Source: Angustibacter luteus (GTDB taxonomy: Bacteria; Actinomycetota; Actinomycetes; Actinomycetales; Angustibacteraceae). From it: DNA of 64,000 bases. Where the stretch lies: assembly GCF_039541115.1 (NCBI RefSeq), contig NZ_BAABFP010000002.1, forward strand, positions 1,106,747-1,170,746, written 5' to 3'. How positions within the stretch are numbered: position 1 is the first letter of the stretch; each line of letters begins with the position of its first letter. The notes below the pieces were generated by a model. That model ran no database searches. It was not told where the DNA came from and worked only from the letters and a program-made list of their open reading frames with translations. The translations under genes were made by a program, and so were the position numbers. Positions 15,896 to 23,930 of the stretch are shown piece by piece.

Positions 15896-18010
15896 TTGAA
15901 CAGGAAGACCACGATCGCAGCGATGGCGGCCCTGGCCACCGCTGGTGTCGCGGCTGTGCCGATCGGCGCAACCGCGGCAACGCAGGCCGGCGAACCCGGC
16001 CCCGCGACGTCCCGCAGTGCCCTCATCGCCGGCCAGCAGTCGGCCGCCGCGTCCACGGCCAAGACCCTCGGCCTCGCCTCCGGCGAGCAGCTGCAGGTGA
16101 AGGACGTCATCCGGGACGCCAACGGCGCGACCCACGTCCGCTACAACCGCACCTACGACGGCCTGCGCGTCGTCGGCGGTGACCTCGTCGTGCACGAGGC
16201 GCCGTCCGGCACCGTGACCAGCGTCGACAAGGCCGGCTCCGGCAAGGTCGCCGTCGCCTCGACCACGCCGTCGGTGTCCGCGACCTCGGCGAAGAGCACC
16301 GGTCAGTCGCTCGCCAAGGCCAGCAAGGAGAAGTCGACGTCCGAGCTCGTCGTGTACGCGGCCGGCGCCAGCCCCCGGCTCGCCTACGACGTCGTCACCA
16401 CCGGCATCAAGGCCGACCAGACGCCGACCCGCCTGCACACCATCGTGGACGCCGAGACCGGCGCGACCCTGACGTCGTACGACGACATCCGCAACGCCTC
16501 GGGCACCGGCAAGACCCTGTACTCCGGCAACGTCACGATCACCACGAGCGGCAGCGGCAGCAGCTACACGATGACCGACACGGCGCACGGCAACGGCACC
16601 ACCACCGACCTCAAGGGTGCGACGTCCGGCAACGGCACGCTGTTCACCGACGCGGACAACGTGTGGGGCAACAACGCCACCAGCGACCGGGCCTCGGCCG
16701 CCGCCGACGCGCACTACGGCGCCGCCGCCACCTGGGACTTCTACAAGAACGTGATGGGCCGCAACGGCATCTTCAACAACGGCACCGGCGTGCGCTCGCG
16801 CGTGCACTACGGCAACGCCTACGTGAACGCGTTCTGGGACGGCTCGCAGATGACCTACGGCGACGGCTCGGGCAACGCCCGCCCCCTGGTCGAGATCGAC
16901 GTGGCCGCGCACGAGATGAGCCACGGCGTCACCGAGAACACCGCGGGCCTCGCCTACACCGGTGACGCGGGCGGCCTCAACGAGGCGACGTCCGACATCT
17001 TCGGCACCTCGGTGGAGTTCTACGAGAACAACGCCTCGGACGTCGGCGACTACCTCATCGGCGAGAAGATCAACATCAACGGCAACAACACGCCGCTGCG
17101 CTACCAGGACAAGCCGTCCCGCGACGGGACGAGCCCGGACTGCTGGTCGACCAACACCAAGAACCTCGACCCGCACTACTCCTCCGGGGTCGGCAACCAC
17201 TGGTTCTACCTGGCCAGCGAGGGCTCGGGCGCCAAGACCATCAACGGCGTCTCGTACAACAGCCCGACCTGCAACAGCTCGACCGTGACCGGCATCGGCC
17301 GGGACGCCGCGTCCAAGATCTGGTACCGGGCGCTGTCGACGTACATGGTCTCGTCCGAGACGTACCCGCAGGCGCGCAACAGCACCATCAAGGCGGCCAT
17401 CGACCTGTACGGCGCCTCGAGCAGCCAGTGCGCCGGTGTGGCGGCGGCCTGGTCGGCGCTGTCCGTGGCGGCCGGCTCGGCCACCTGCTCCACCACCACG
17501 CCCACCGGCACCCCGACGTCCACCCCGACGGGGACGCCGACCACCACCCCGCCGACGGGCACGAACCTGCTGCTCAACCCCGGCTTCGAGTCCGGTGCGG
17601 TGAACTGGACCGGCACGTCCGGCCCGGTCACCAACAACACCGGCCGCCCGGCCCGCACCGGCTCCTGGAAGCTCTGGATCGGTGGCAACGGCTCCGCCGG
17701 GACCGAGACCGTCGGCCAGTCGGTCGCCGTCCCCTCGACCGGGAACCCGACGCTCACCTTCTGGTTGCGGTCGGACACCGCCGAGACCGGCTCCACGGTC
17801 TACGACTCGATGAAGGCCCAGGTCGTCTCCGGTTCAACCACCACCACCCTGGCGACCTACACGAACGTGGGCACCAACGCCACGTACACCCAGAAGTCCT
17901 TCGACCTGTCCTCCTTCAAGGGCAAGACGGTCACCATCCGGTTCACCGGGACCGAGGACTCCTACCTGCAGACCAGCTGGGTCATCGACGACACGTCCCT
18001 GACCAGCTGA
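15896..18010 (+). CDS. Secreted M4 (thermolysin-type) zinc metalloprotease with C-terminal sandwich module
   Basis: The TTG start at 15896, with AGGAG 7 bases upstream, gives 704 residues. A signal peptide (MNRKTTIAAMAALATAGVAA onward) is followed by an FTP/PepSY propeptide to about residue 200. The catalytic domain has HEMSH at 339-343, with zinc ligand E363 in GGLNEATSD. A Thr/Pro-rich linker (TPTGTPTSTPT) leads to a C-terminal beta-sandwich module (about 556-704, LLLNPGFESGAVNWTG) of carbohydrate- or surface-binding type. That module is almost identical to the one in the next gene. The likely role is digestion of external protein. Confidence 0.92.
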   Translation: MNRKTTIAAMAALATAGVAAVPIGATAATQAGEPGPATSRSALIAGQQSAAASTAKTLGLASGEQLQVKDVIRDANGATHVRYNRTYDGLRVVGGDLVVHEAPSGTVTSVDKAGSGKVAVASTTPSVSATSAKSTGQSLAKASKEKSTSELVVYAAGASPRLAYDVVTTGIKADQTPTRLHTIVDAETGATLTSYDDIRNASGTGKTLYSGNVTITTSGSGSSYTMTDTAHGNGTTTDLKGATSGNGTLFTDADNVWGNNATSDRASAAADAHYGAAATWDFYKNVMGRNGIFNNGTGVRSRVHYGNAYVNAFWDGSQMTYGDGSGNARPLVEIDVAAHEMSHGVTENTAGLAYTGDAGGLNEATSDIFGTSVEFYENNASDVGDYLIGEKININGNNTPLRYQDKPSRDGTSPDCWSTNTKNLDPHYSSGVGNHWFYLASEGSGAKTINGVSYNSPTCNSSTVTGIGRDAASKIWYRALSTYMVSSETYPQARNSTIKAAIDLYGASSSQCAGVAAAWSALSVAAGSATCSTTTPTGTPTSTPTGTPTTTPPTGTNLLLNPGFESGAVNWTGTSGPVTNNTGRPARTGSWKLWIGGNGSAGTETVGQSVAVPSTGNPTLTFWLRSDTAETGSTVYDSMKAQVVSGSTTTTLATYTNVGTNATYTQKSFDLSSFKGKTVTIRFTGTEDSYLQTSWVIDDTSLTS
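17561..18010 (+). repeat. Duplicated C-terminal module, copy 1 (in M4 protease)
   Basis: These 450 bases align without gaps to 19120-19569. By hand count there are about 23 mismatches, and the last 120 or so bases are identical. Silent sites are conserved as well, which points to recent duplication or gene conversion. Confidence 0.9.
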
Positions 18011-18048
18011 GCCGCACTCCTCGGCGCTGATCACGGTCAGCGTCAACG

Positions 18049-18083
18049 CTCGGCCCGGCTACCTCCCCGGTAGCCGGGCCGAG
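18049..18083 (+). terminator. Strong hairpin after the M4 protease gene
   Basis: CTCGGCCCGGCTACC (18049-18063) and its perfect complement (18069-18083) enclose a 5-base loop, 39 bases after the M4 stop and before the serine protease gene. There is no T-run. It could end the M4 transcript or shield its 3' end. Confidence 0.65.
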
Positions 18084-18126
18084 TCGTCCCCGCACCTGTC
18101 CTGCCCGCCTGATGGAGGCCCACACC

Positions 18127-19569
18127 ATGCGCCAGCTCACCCTGCCCGCGGCGACCCCGCGGCGTCTCGCCCTGATCGCCGCCCCAGCGCTCGCCCTGGC
18201 CGCCGCGCTCTCGGCGGCCCTCCCCGCGTCCGCCACCACGGACGGCGTCGCGGCTGCCCCGGCCGCCGCCACGGTCGCCGCCGCACCGAACGGCTACGCC
18301 AGCACCATCGCCCTGAACAACTGCTCGGGCGCACTCGTCCGCTACCCCACGTCCGTGAGCACCGACCGCGCGATGCTGCTCACCAACGGCCACTGCTACG
18401 AGGGCGGCATGCCCGGCGCCGGGCAGGTGCTGGTCAACAAGTCGAGCACCCGCAGCGGCACCCTGCTCAGCTCCAGCGGGTCCAGCCTCGGCACCGTGCG
18501 CGCGGACCAGCTGCTCTACGCCACGATGACCGGCACCGACGTCGCGCTCTACCGGCTCAACGAGACCTTCGCGTCGATCACCTCGAAGTACAGCGCCACG
18601 GCACTGACCATCCAGGCGGCCCACCCGAGCGACCGGTCGAACATCGTCATCCCGTCGTCGTACTGGAAGCAGACCTGGAACTGCTCGATCAACGGCTTCG
18701 TGCCGACCCTGCGCGAGGACGCCTGGACCTGGCAGGACGCCATCCGCTACAACACCGGCTGCAGCACCACGCACGGGACGTCGGGCTCGCCGATCCTCGA
18801 CGCGACCAGCGGCAACGTCGTCGGGATCAACAACACCGGCAACGACGACGGGGCGATGTGCACGCTCAACAACCCCTGCGAGGTGGACGCCAACGGGAAC
18901 ACCAAGGCGACCAAGGGCCAGAGCTACGGCGAGCAGACCTCCTGGTTCACCACGTGCCTGACGTCGTCCAACGCCATCGACCTGACCAAGGCCGGCTGCC
19001 TGCTGACCAAGCCCGCGGGCACACCGACCCAGACCCCGACGTCCACCCCGACGTCCACCCCGACGTCCACGCCGACGGGGACGCCGACGGGGACGCCGAC
19101 GACCACCCCGCCAACGGGCACGAACCTGCTGCTCAACCCCGGCTTCGAGTCGGGTGCGGTGAACTGGACCGGCACGTCCGGCCCGGTCACCAACAACACC
19201 GGCCGCCCGGCCCGGACGGGTTCGTGGAAGCTCTGGCTGGGGGGCAACGGCTCCGCCGGGACCGAGACCGTCGGCCAGCAGGTCGCCGTCCCCTCGACCG
19301 GGAACCCGACGCTCACCTTCTGGTTGCGCTCGGACACCGCCGAGACCGGCTCCACGGTCTACGACTCGATGAAGGCCCAGGTCGTCTCCGGCTCCACCAC
19401 CACCACCCTGGCCACGTACTCCAACGTCGGGACCAGCACGACGTACGCCCAGAAGTCCTTCGACCTGTCCTCCTTCAAGGGCAAGACGGTCACCATCCGG
19501 TTCACCGGGACCGAGGACTCCTACCTGCAGACCAGCTGGGTCATCGACGACACGTCCCTGACCAGCTGA
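18127..19569 (+). CDS. Secreted trypsin-like (S1) serine protease with C-terminal sandwich module
   Basis: GGAGG lies 8 bases before the ATG at 18127, so this start is preferred over the ATG 15 bases upstream. The 480-residue product has a signal peptide (LALIAAPALALAAALSAALP, cleavage near ASA), then an S1 domain. The catalytic triad is H89 (LTNGHC), D138 (GTDVALY) and S219 (HGTSGSP). A TPTSTPTSTP linker joins the 150-residue C-terminal module shared with the M4 protease. Several cysteines may form disulfides. It probably acts outside the cell alongside the M4 enzyme. Confidence 0.92.
   Translation: MRQLTLPAATPRRLALIAAPALALAAALSAALPASATTDGVAAAPAAATVAAAPNGYASTIALNNCSGALVRYPTSVSTDRAMLLTNGHCYEGGMPGAGQVLVNKSSTRSGTLLSSSGSSLGTVRADQLLYATMTGTDVALYRLNETFASITSKYSATALTIQAAHPSDRSNIVIPSSYWKQTWNCSINGFVPTLREDAWTWQDAIRYNTGCSTTHGTSGSPILDATSGNVVGINNTGNDDGAMCTLNNPCEVDANGNTKATKGQSYGEQTSWFTTCLTSSNAIDLTKAGCLLTKPAGTPTQTPTSTPTSTPTSTPTGTPTGTPTTTPPTGTNLLLNPGFESGAVNWTGTSGPVTNNTGRPARTGSWKLWLGGNGSAGTETVGQQVAVPSTGNPTLTFWLRSDTAETGSTVYDSMKAQVVSGSTTTTLATYSNVGTSTTYAQKSFDLSSFKGKTVTIRFTGTEDSYLQTSWVIDDTSLTS
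19120..19569 (+). repeat. Duplicated C-terminal module, copy 2 (in S1 protease)
   Basis: This is the partner of 17561-18010 at an offset of 1559 bases, equal in length with no indels. The encoded module runs from TNLLLNPGFESG to IDDTSLTS in both proteins. Confidence 0.9.
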
Positions 19570-19579
19570 GGGCGCCGAG

Positions 19580-19629
19580 GTCTACGTCCGCTTCTCGAGG
19601 CGAAGAACCCTCGAGAAGCGGACGTAGAC
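19580..19629. terminator. Perfect 20-bp inverted repeat after the serine protease gene
   Basis: Positions 19580-19599 and 19610-19629 are perfectly complementary around a 10-base loop. The arm starts GTCTACGTCCGC. It lies 11 bases after the stop of the serine protease, so a terminator role is likely although no T-run follows. Confidence 0.7.
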
Positions 19630-19750
19630 CCACGTAACGTGATCAACGCACGGGGACGGGCGCGCAGCGGACAGCGCGCCGACCACGCGCAGCCGGGATC
19701 GGGGTCTACCGTTTGCTCGGGATCGCAGCACCGAACGGGGAGGCACCACG

Positions 19751-19930
19751 TTGAGCGAGGGCGACCGGCGGACGATCGAGCAGCTGAGCAGTGAACGCAA
19801 CCAGGTGCGCTGGGCGCTCGAGGCGACCAGGCAGACCATCACCTCGGTCCTGGCACTGCCCGAGAACCAGGTGGGGGAGCAGGCGCGGGCCCTGCTGCAG
19901 ACCCAGCTGGACGACCTGAACCGGCTCTAG
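19751..19930 (+). CDS. Small helical protein (59 aa), unknown
   Basis: The TTG start at 19751 is preceded by GGGGAGG at 7 bases, an excellent ribosome site. The product, beginning LSEGDRRTIEQLSSERNQVR in frame and ending QTQLDDLNRL, is charged and predicted helical, with heptad-like leucines. It has no signal peptide or membrane segment. Codon use is genome-like. I recognise no family; it may be a small coiled-coil protein. It stands alone between the protease terminator and the methyltransferase. Confidence 0.6.
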   Translation: MSEGDRRTIEQLSSERNQVRWALEATRQTITSVLALPENQVGEQARALLQTQLDDLNRL

Positions 19931-19987
19931 CCCGATCCGCGCAACGGAGTCATGGTCACTCCTGGCGTCCGGGTGGATGATCGGCGC

Positions 19988-20986
19988 ATGACCTCCACCG
20001 ATGAGCTCCGCGCGATGGTCTCCGGGGTACGGGTCTCGGCCGCGCTGTGCGTCGCGGCCGAGCTCGGTCTGTCCGACCTGCTCGTCACCGGTCCGCGCAC
20101 GGTCGCCGACCTGGCCGCCGCGTCCCGCTCGGACGAGCGGACCCTGCGCCGCCTGCTGCGGGCGCTGGCCACGGTCGGCGTCTACGTCGAGCGGCCCGAC
20201 GGCATGTTCGCCGGCACCGAGCTGTCCGACGGTCTGCGTTCGGACGTCCCCGGCAGCGTGCGGGCGATGGCTCGCACCACGGCCGACCCGGCAGTCTGGG
20301 CGGCGTGGGGACACCTGCTGCACAGCGTGCGAACGGGGCGGAACGCGTTCGAGGAGCTGCACGGGGTCGACGTGTGGACGCACCGCCGCGAGAACCCGCA
20401 GTGGAACGCCATCTTCAACGAGAACATGACCGTGCTGAGCTCACTGGTCGCCGACCGGGTGGCGTCCGCGTACGACTTCAGCGGGTGCACGAGCGTGGTC
20501 GACGTCGGCGGCGGGCAGGGGGTCATGCTCGAGGCGGTGCTCACCCGGCACCCGCACCTGACGGGCACCGTGTTCGACCGGGCGCACGTCGTCGCCTCGG
20601 CGCCCAGCCAGCCGGCACCCGCGGTCGCCGGCCGGTGGTCGCTGGTCTCGGGCAGCTTCTTCGACGCCGTCCCCCCGGCCGACGCCTACCTGCTGAAGTC
20701 GGTGCTGCACGACTGGCCGGACGACGCCTGCGTCGCCATCCTGCGCACCTGCGCCGAAGGGCTCAGCGAGGACGGCGTGGTGCTCGTCGTGGAACGGGTG
20801 CTCGGCCGGACGGGCCGCGAGGTCGAGGGGGCCTTCTCCGACCTGAACATGCTGGTGCTGCCGGGCGGCCAGGAACGCACCGAGTCCGAGTACGCCGCGC
20901 TGTTCGCCGCCGCGGGACTCACGCTCGTGCAGGTCATCGACACCGGGAGCGCGTTCCCGATCCTCGAGGCCCGCCGCGCTGGCTGA
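19988..20986 (+). CDS. SAM-dependent O-methyltransferase (plant COMT-like)
   Basis: The product has 332 residues from the ATG at 19988. The N-terminal winged-helix dimerisation domain reads VSAALCVAAELGLSDLLVTG, then LAAASRSDERTLRRLLRALA. The methyltransferase domain has VVDVGGGQGVMLEAVL as the SAM loop, then LLKSVLHDWPDDACVAILR, the usual catalytic histidine segment, and ERVLG. Relatives methylate hydroxyls on aromatic natural products. No biosynthetic cluster surrounds it, so the substrate is open. An ATG 36 bases upstream is an alternative. Confidence 0.88.
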   Translation: MTSTDELRAMVSGVRVSAALCVAAELGLSDLLVTGPRTVADLAAASRSDERTLRRLLRALATVGVYVERPDGMFAGTELSDGLRSDVPGSVRAMARTTADPAVWAAWGHLLHSVRTGRNAFEELHGVDVWTHRRENPQWNAIFNENMTVLSSLVADRVASAYDFSGCTSVVDVGGGQGVMLEAVLTRHPHLTGTVFDRAHVVASAPSQPAPAVAGRWSLVSGSFFDAVPPADAYLLKSVLHDWPDDACVAILRTCAEGLSEDGVVLVVERVLGRTGREVEGAFSDLNMLVLPGGQERTESEYAALFAAAGLTLVQVIDTGSAFPILEARRAG

Positions 20987-21007
20987 CAGCCGCACGACGG
21001 CCCGACG

Positions 21008-21838
21008 TCAGCGGATCGCCATCACCGCGCCGGCCCGCTCCCAGCGCATCACGCGCAGCAACGAGCCGGTCGGCAGCGAGACGCACCCGGCGGTGCCGTG
21101 GCCCAGGTCGACGTGGAAGAAGATGGCGGACCCGCGCCCCGGCGTCCGCGCCTCGTTGTACCCGATCACCTGGGCGTAGCCGTAGGCCGGCGTGTTCAGC
21201 AGCTTCTCGGCGCTGTCCCACCGCCCGCTCGCCGGCGTCCGCTGGTGGGTGTTGTAGAGCGAGGACGACGAGTCGTCGACCCAGACGTCCTTGGCGTCCA
21301 CCCGCAGCCAGGACCCCGTCGCCAGCCCGGGGTTGCCGTTGGCGCCGAAGCCGCCCCGCAGCGGGAAGACCCCGGCGGGCGTGCGCAGGTCGCCCTCGCG
21401 CTTGCTCGCGCTCACCCCGTTCTTGCCGACGTGGCCCGAGTACGGCCCGAGCTCGAGGACGTAGTGGCTGCCGCTGCGCCGGCAGGCCCGCACGGTGGCC
21501 GAGGAGCCGGACGACGTCACCAGCACGACCTGCGTGGCGCTGACCCCGGACGGCACCGAGCAGCGCGCCGCGGCCGGCTTCGGGTGCGGCTTCGGCCGCG
21601 GCTTGGTCGGTCGGGGGCTGGCCTGCTTGACGGGGCTGGGCTTCCTGGTCGGCGTCCGGGTCGGGGTCGCCGTCGCGGTCGCGGAGGGTGTCGGGGTGGC
21701 GGACGGCGTCGTGGTGACAGAGGTCGCTGGGGTCGCGGTCGGCGTACCCACGGCCGCCTCTGGCCCGCCGTCGGCACACCCGGTGAGCAGCGCCGTCCCG
21801 GCGATGGCCACGACGACCAGGTTGCGGCGCACCGTCAT
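21008..21838 (-). CDS. L,D-transpeptidase-type lipoprotein
   Basis: The 276-residue product starts with a lipoprotein signal (VVVAIAGTALLTGC, lipid cysteine near residue 21). A Thr/Pro/Lys-rich linker of about 65 residues follows, then a YkuD-like domain: GKNGVSASKREGDLRTPAGV and the catalytic HGTAGCVSLP. Such enzymes form 3-3 cross-links in peptidoglycan or attach proteins to it. The ATG overlaps the stop of the M15 peptidase gene (ATGA), so two wall enzymes are made together. It ends convergent with the O-methyltransferase gene. Confidence 0.88.
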   Translation of the reverse strand: MTVRRNLVVVAIAGTALLTGCADGGPEAAVGTPTATPATSVTTTPSATPTPSATATATPTRTPTRKPSPVKQASPRPTKPRPKPHPKPAAARCSVPSGVSATQVVLVTSSGSSATVRACRRSGSHYVLELGPYSGHVGKNGVSASKREGDLRTPAGVFPLRGGFGANGNPGLATGSWLRVDAKDVWVDDSSSSLYNTHQRTPASGRWDSAEKLLNTPAYGYAQVIGYNEARTPGRGSAIFFHVDLGHGTAGCVSLPTGSLLRVMRWERAGAVMAIR

Positions 21839-22758
21839 CGGGCGTCGAAGTGCTGGTAGTCGGGGTGCGACCAGCGACCGCCCCAGGTCATCCCCTCGCG
21901 GGTGAACGCGCGCACCGCGGCGCTCGAGCTGGACGAGAAGACGCCGGGTGCCGGCGAGCGCCGGTGGGCGTAGTACGCGTCGGGGTAGATCGTGCCGCCG
22001 TCGGCGATGTACGGGTTCTCGAAGTCGTTGACGTCGATCGCGCTGCCGTAGGCGTGGTTGGAGTACTGCTTGCGCTCCTCCTCACCCCCGACGTAGCGGC
22101 AGTTGAACGCCGAGGTGTTGTCGGCGTCCATCGCGGCGTAGTCGTTGGCTCCTGGGCCCTTGGGGTTCTTGCCCCAGGTGGAGTCCATCGGACGCATCTG
22201 CCGGATCCGGAACTGCTGTTCGTACAGCCGCGTGAAGGCCCGCGCGGTGGCCGAGGCGACGTTCTTGTTGACCACGATCGCGCCACGCGAGCGCTTGCCG
22301 TCGAAGCCCCAGAAGTTGACCGTGACGTAGCGCAGGCCGGAGCGTCCGACCGGGCAGCCCTTGGTCCAGGAGTAGCCGACCATCCGCTGCCACACCGAGT
22401 CCGGGATCGCGGAGACCTGCGCGTTCGCGCCGCCGCCCTGGGCCGGCTGGTTCTTGGGGAACCGCACCGTGGGCTGCGCGCCCTTCGCCGGGACCGGCGC
22501 CAGGGCCGTGGGCGACGTCGACGTCGTGCTGGTCGCCTTGCTGGGCTTGGGCTTCGGCTTGGGTTTCGGCTTGGCCGTGGTCGGTGCCGGGGTGGACGTC
22601 GTCGGGCTCGGGGCACTGGTGGTGGCCGTCGGCGCGGAGCTGCTGGCGCTCGGACTGGCGGACGTGGCCGTCGTCCCAGGATCGTCCGCGCCGCACCCGG
22701 CCAGGGCGAGCAGCGCGACGGCGAGACCGGCCGCGAGGCCGGTGTGCACGGCCCTCAC
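21835..22758 (-). CDS. M15-family D-Ala-D-Ala carboxypeptidase-like lipoprotein
   Basis: From the GTG at 22758 the product has 307 residues. A lipoprotein signal (LAVALLALAGCGADD) is followed by a Ser/Thr/Pro and KPKPKPKPSK linker. The C-terminal M15/VanY-like zinc domain has SNHAYGSAIDVNDFENPY, carrying the H and D ligands, and HPDYQHFD with the final histidine. It probably trims peptidoglycan stem peptides on the outer face of the membrane. The start overlaps the acyltransferase stop as GTGA. Confidence 0.87.
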   Translation of the reverse strand: MRAVHTGLAAGLAVALLALAGCGADDPGTTATSASPSASSSAPTATTSAPSPTTSTPAPTTAKPKPKPKPKPSKATSTTSTSPTALAPVPAKGAQPTVRFPKNQPAQGGGANAQVSAIPDSVWQRMVGYSWTKGCPVGRSGLRYVTVNFWGFDGKRSRGAIVVNKNVASATARAFTRLYEQQFRIRQMRPMDSTWGKNPKGPGANDYAAMDADNTSAFNCRYVGGEEERKQYSNHAYGSAIDVNDFENPYIADGGTIYPDAYYAHRRSPAPGVFSSSSSAAVRAFTREGMTWGGRWSHPDYQHFDAR

Positions 22759-23930
22759 GAGAAGAACACCGACCGGCGCTGCATGAGCAGCGCGTACAGG
22801 GTCTGCTGGATCGTCTCGCGCACCTGGTCGGTGATGTTGAAGACCAGCATCGGGTCGTCGGCACCGCCGTCCAGGTCGGCGGTGTCGATCGGTGCCCCGA
22901 ACTCGATGATCCACTTGCTGGGCAACGGGATCAGCCCGAGCGGGCCGAGCCACGGGAAGGTCGGGGTCATCGGCAGGTACGGGACGCCCAGCAGTCGGGC
23001 GAGTGACTTGAAGTTGCCGAGGATGGGGTAGATCTCCTCCGCGCCGACGATGGAGCAGGGGACGATCGGCACCCCCGCCTGCAGCGCCGCGGACACGAAA
23101 CCGCCGCGCCCGAACCGCTGCAGCTTGTACCGCTCGCTGAACGGCTTGCCGATCCCCTTGAAACCCTCCGGCCAGACCCCGACGAGCTCGCCGGAGCGCA
23201 GCAGCCGCTCCGCGTCGGACTGGATCGCCAGTGTGGTGCCGGTCTTGCGCGCGAAGGAGCCCACGAACGGCGCGGCGAACACGAGGTCGGCGCCGAGCAT
23301 GCGCAGGTTGCGCGACGCCGGGTGCTCGTCGTGCACGGCCAGCTGGGTCATCAGCGAGTCCATCGCGATGGTGCCGGAGTGGTTGGCCACGACCAGCGCG
23401 CCGCCGGTGTGCGGGATGTTCTCGATGCCGCGCACCTCGACCCGGAACCAGCTGCGGTACAACGGTCGCAGCGCGGGCAGCACCGCCTCGGTCAGGTCGG
23501 CGTCGAAGCCGAACTCGTCGACCACGTAGTCACCGGACAGCCGGCGCCGCAGGAAGGCCAGGGCGTGCGCGACGTGCTGGTCGACGTCCGCGACGCCGGC
23601 CCGGCGTCCCTCGGTGACCAGCGCCTCGACGATCGCCCCCACCGCGTGCTGCAGCAGGGTCGCCGGGTTGAGGGCTCCCCCGTGCGTGGGCTGGTCGCCC
23701 GGCGGGATGACCTCGGGCACCGGCGGTGGCGCCGAGTCCGCGATCAGCGGGGTGCCGCGGCGCTTGGCCCGCTCCCCGGAGGCGCGTCGGGCACCCGCCG
23801 CGAGCACGTCCGCGCCCTTGCCCGTGGGCTTCGGTGCGGGCTTCGACAGGGGCATCGCCGCGGGCTTCGCGCCGCCCTTGGCGCGCCCGCGGTCCAGCGG
23901 GATCACCCGCCCGTCCTGCTCCGAGCTCAT
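22755..23930 (-). CDS. PlsC-like lysophospholipid acyltransferase
   Basis: The 391-residue product has about 130 basic, low-complexity N-terminal residues (KGGAKPAAMPLSKPAPKPTG). The acyltransferase core follows: GGALVVANHSGTIAMDSL, FVGSFARKTGTT, GVWPEGFKGIGKPFSERYKL and GVPIVPCSIVGAEE. It resembles the mycobacterial Rv0502 family. The usual HX4D signature appears as H-SGTIAM-D, a longer spacing. The gene is coupled by ATGA to the SDR gene. The likely role is phospholipid or glycolipid acylation at the membrane. Confidence 0.85.
   Translation of the reverse strand: MSSEQDGRVIPLDRGRAKGGAKPAAMPLSKPAPKPTGKGADVLAAGARRASGERAKRRGTPLIADSAPPPVPEVIPPGDQPTHGGALNPATLLQHAVGAIVEALVTEGRRAGVADVDQHVAHALAFLRRRLSGDYVVDEFGFDADLTEAVLPALRPLYRSWFRVEVRGIENIPHTGGALVVANHSGTIAMDSLMTQLAVHDEHPASRNLRMLGADLVFAAPFVGSFARKTGTTLAIQSDAERLLRSGELVGVWPEGFKGIGKPFSERYKLQRFGRGGFVSAALQAGVPIVPCSIVGAEEIYPILGNFKSLARLLGVPYLPMTPTFPWLGPLGLIPLPSKWIIEFGAPIDTADLDGGADDPMLVFNITDQVRETIQQTLYALLMQRRSVFFS

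Noticed and set aside
19988-20986. Secondary-metabolite gene cluster around the O-methyltransferase
   Set aside because: No synthase, transporter or regulator of such a cluster adjoins it. The neighbours are proteases and wall enzymes.
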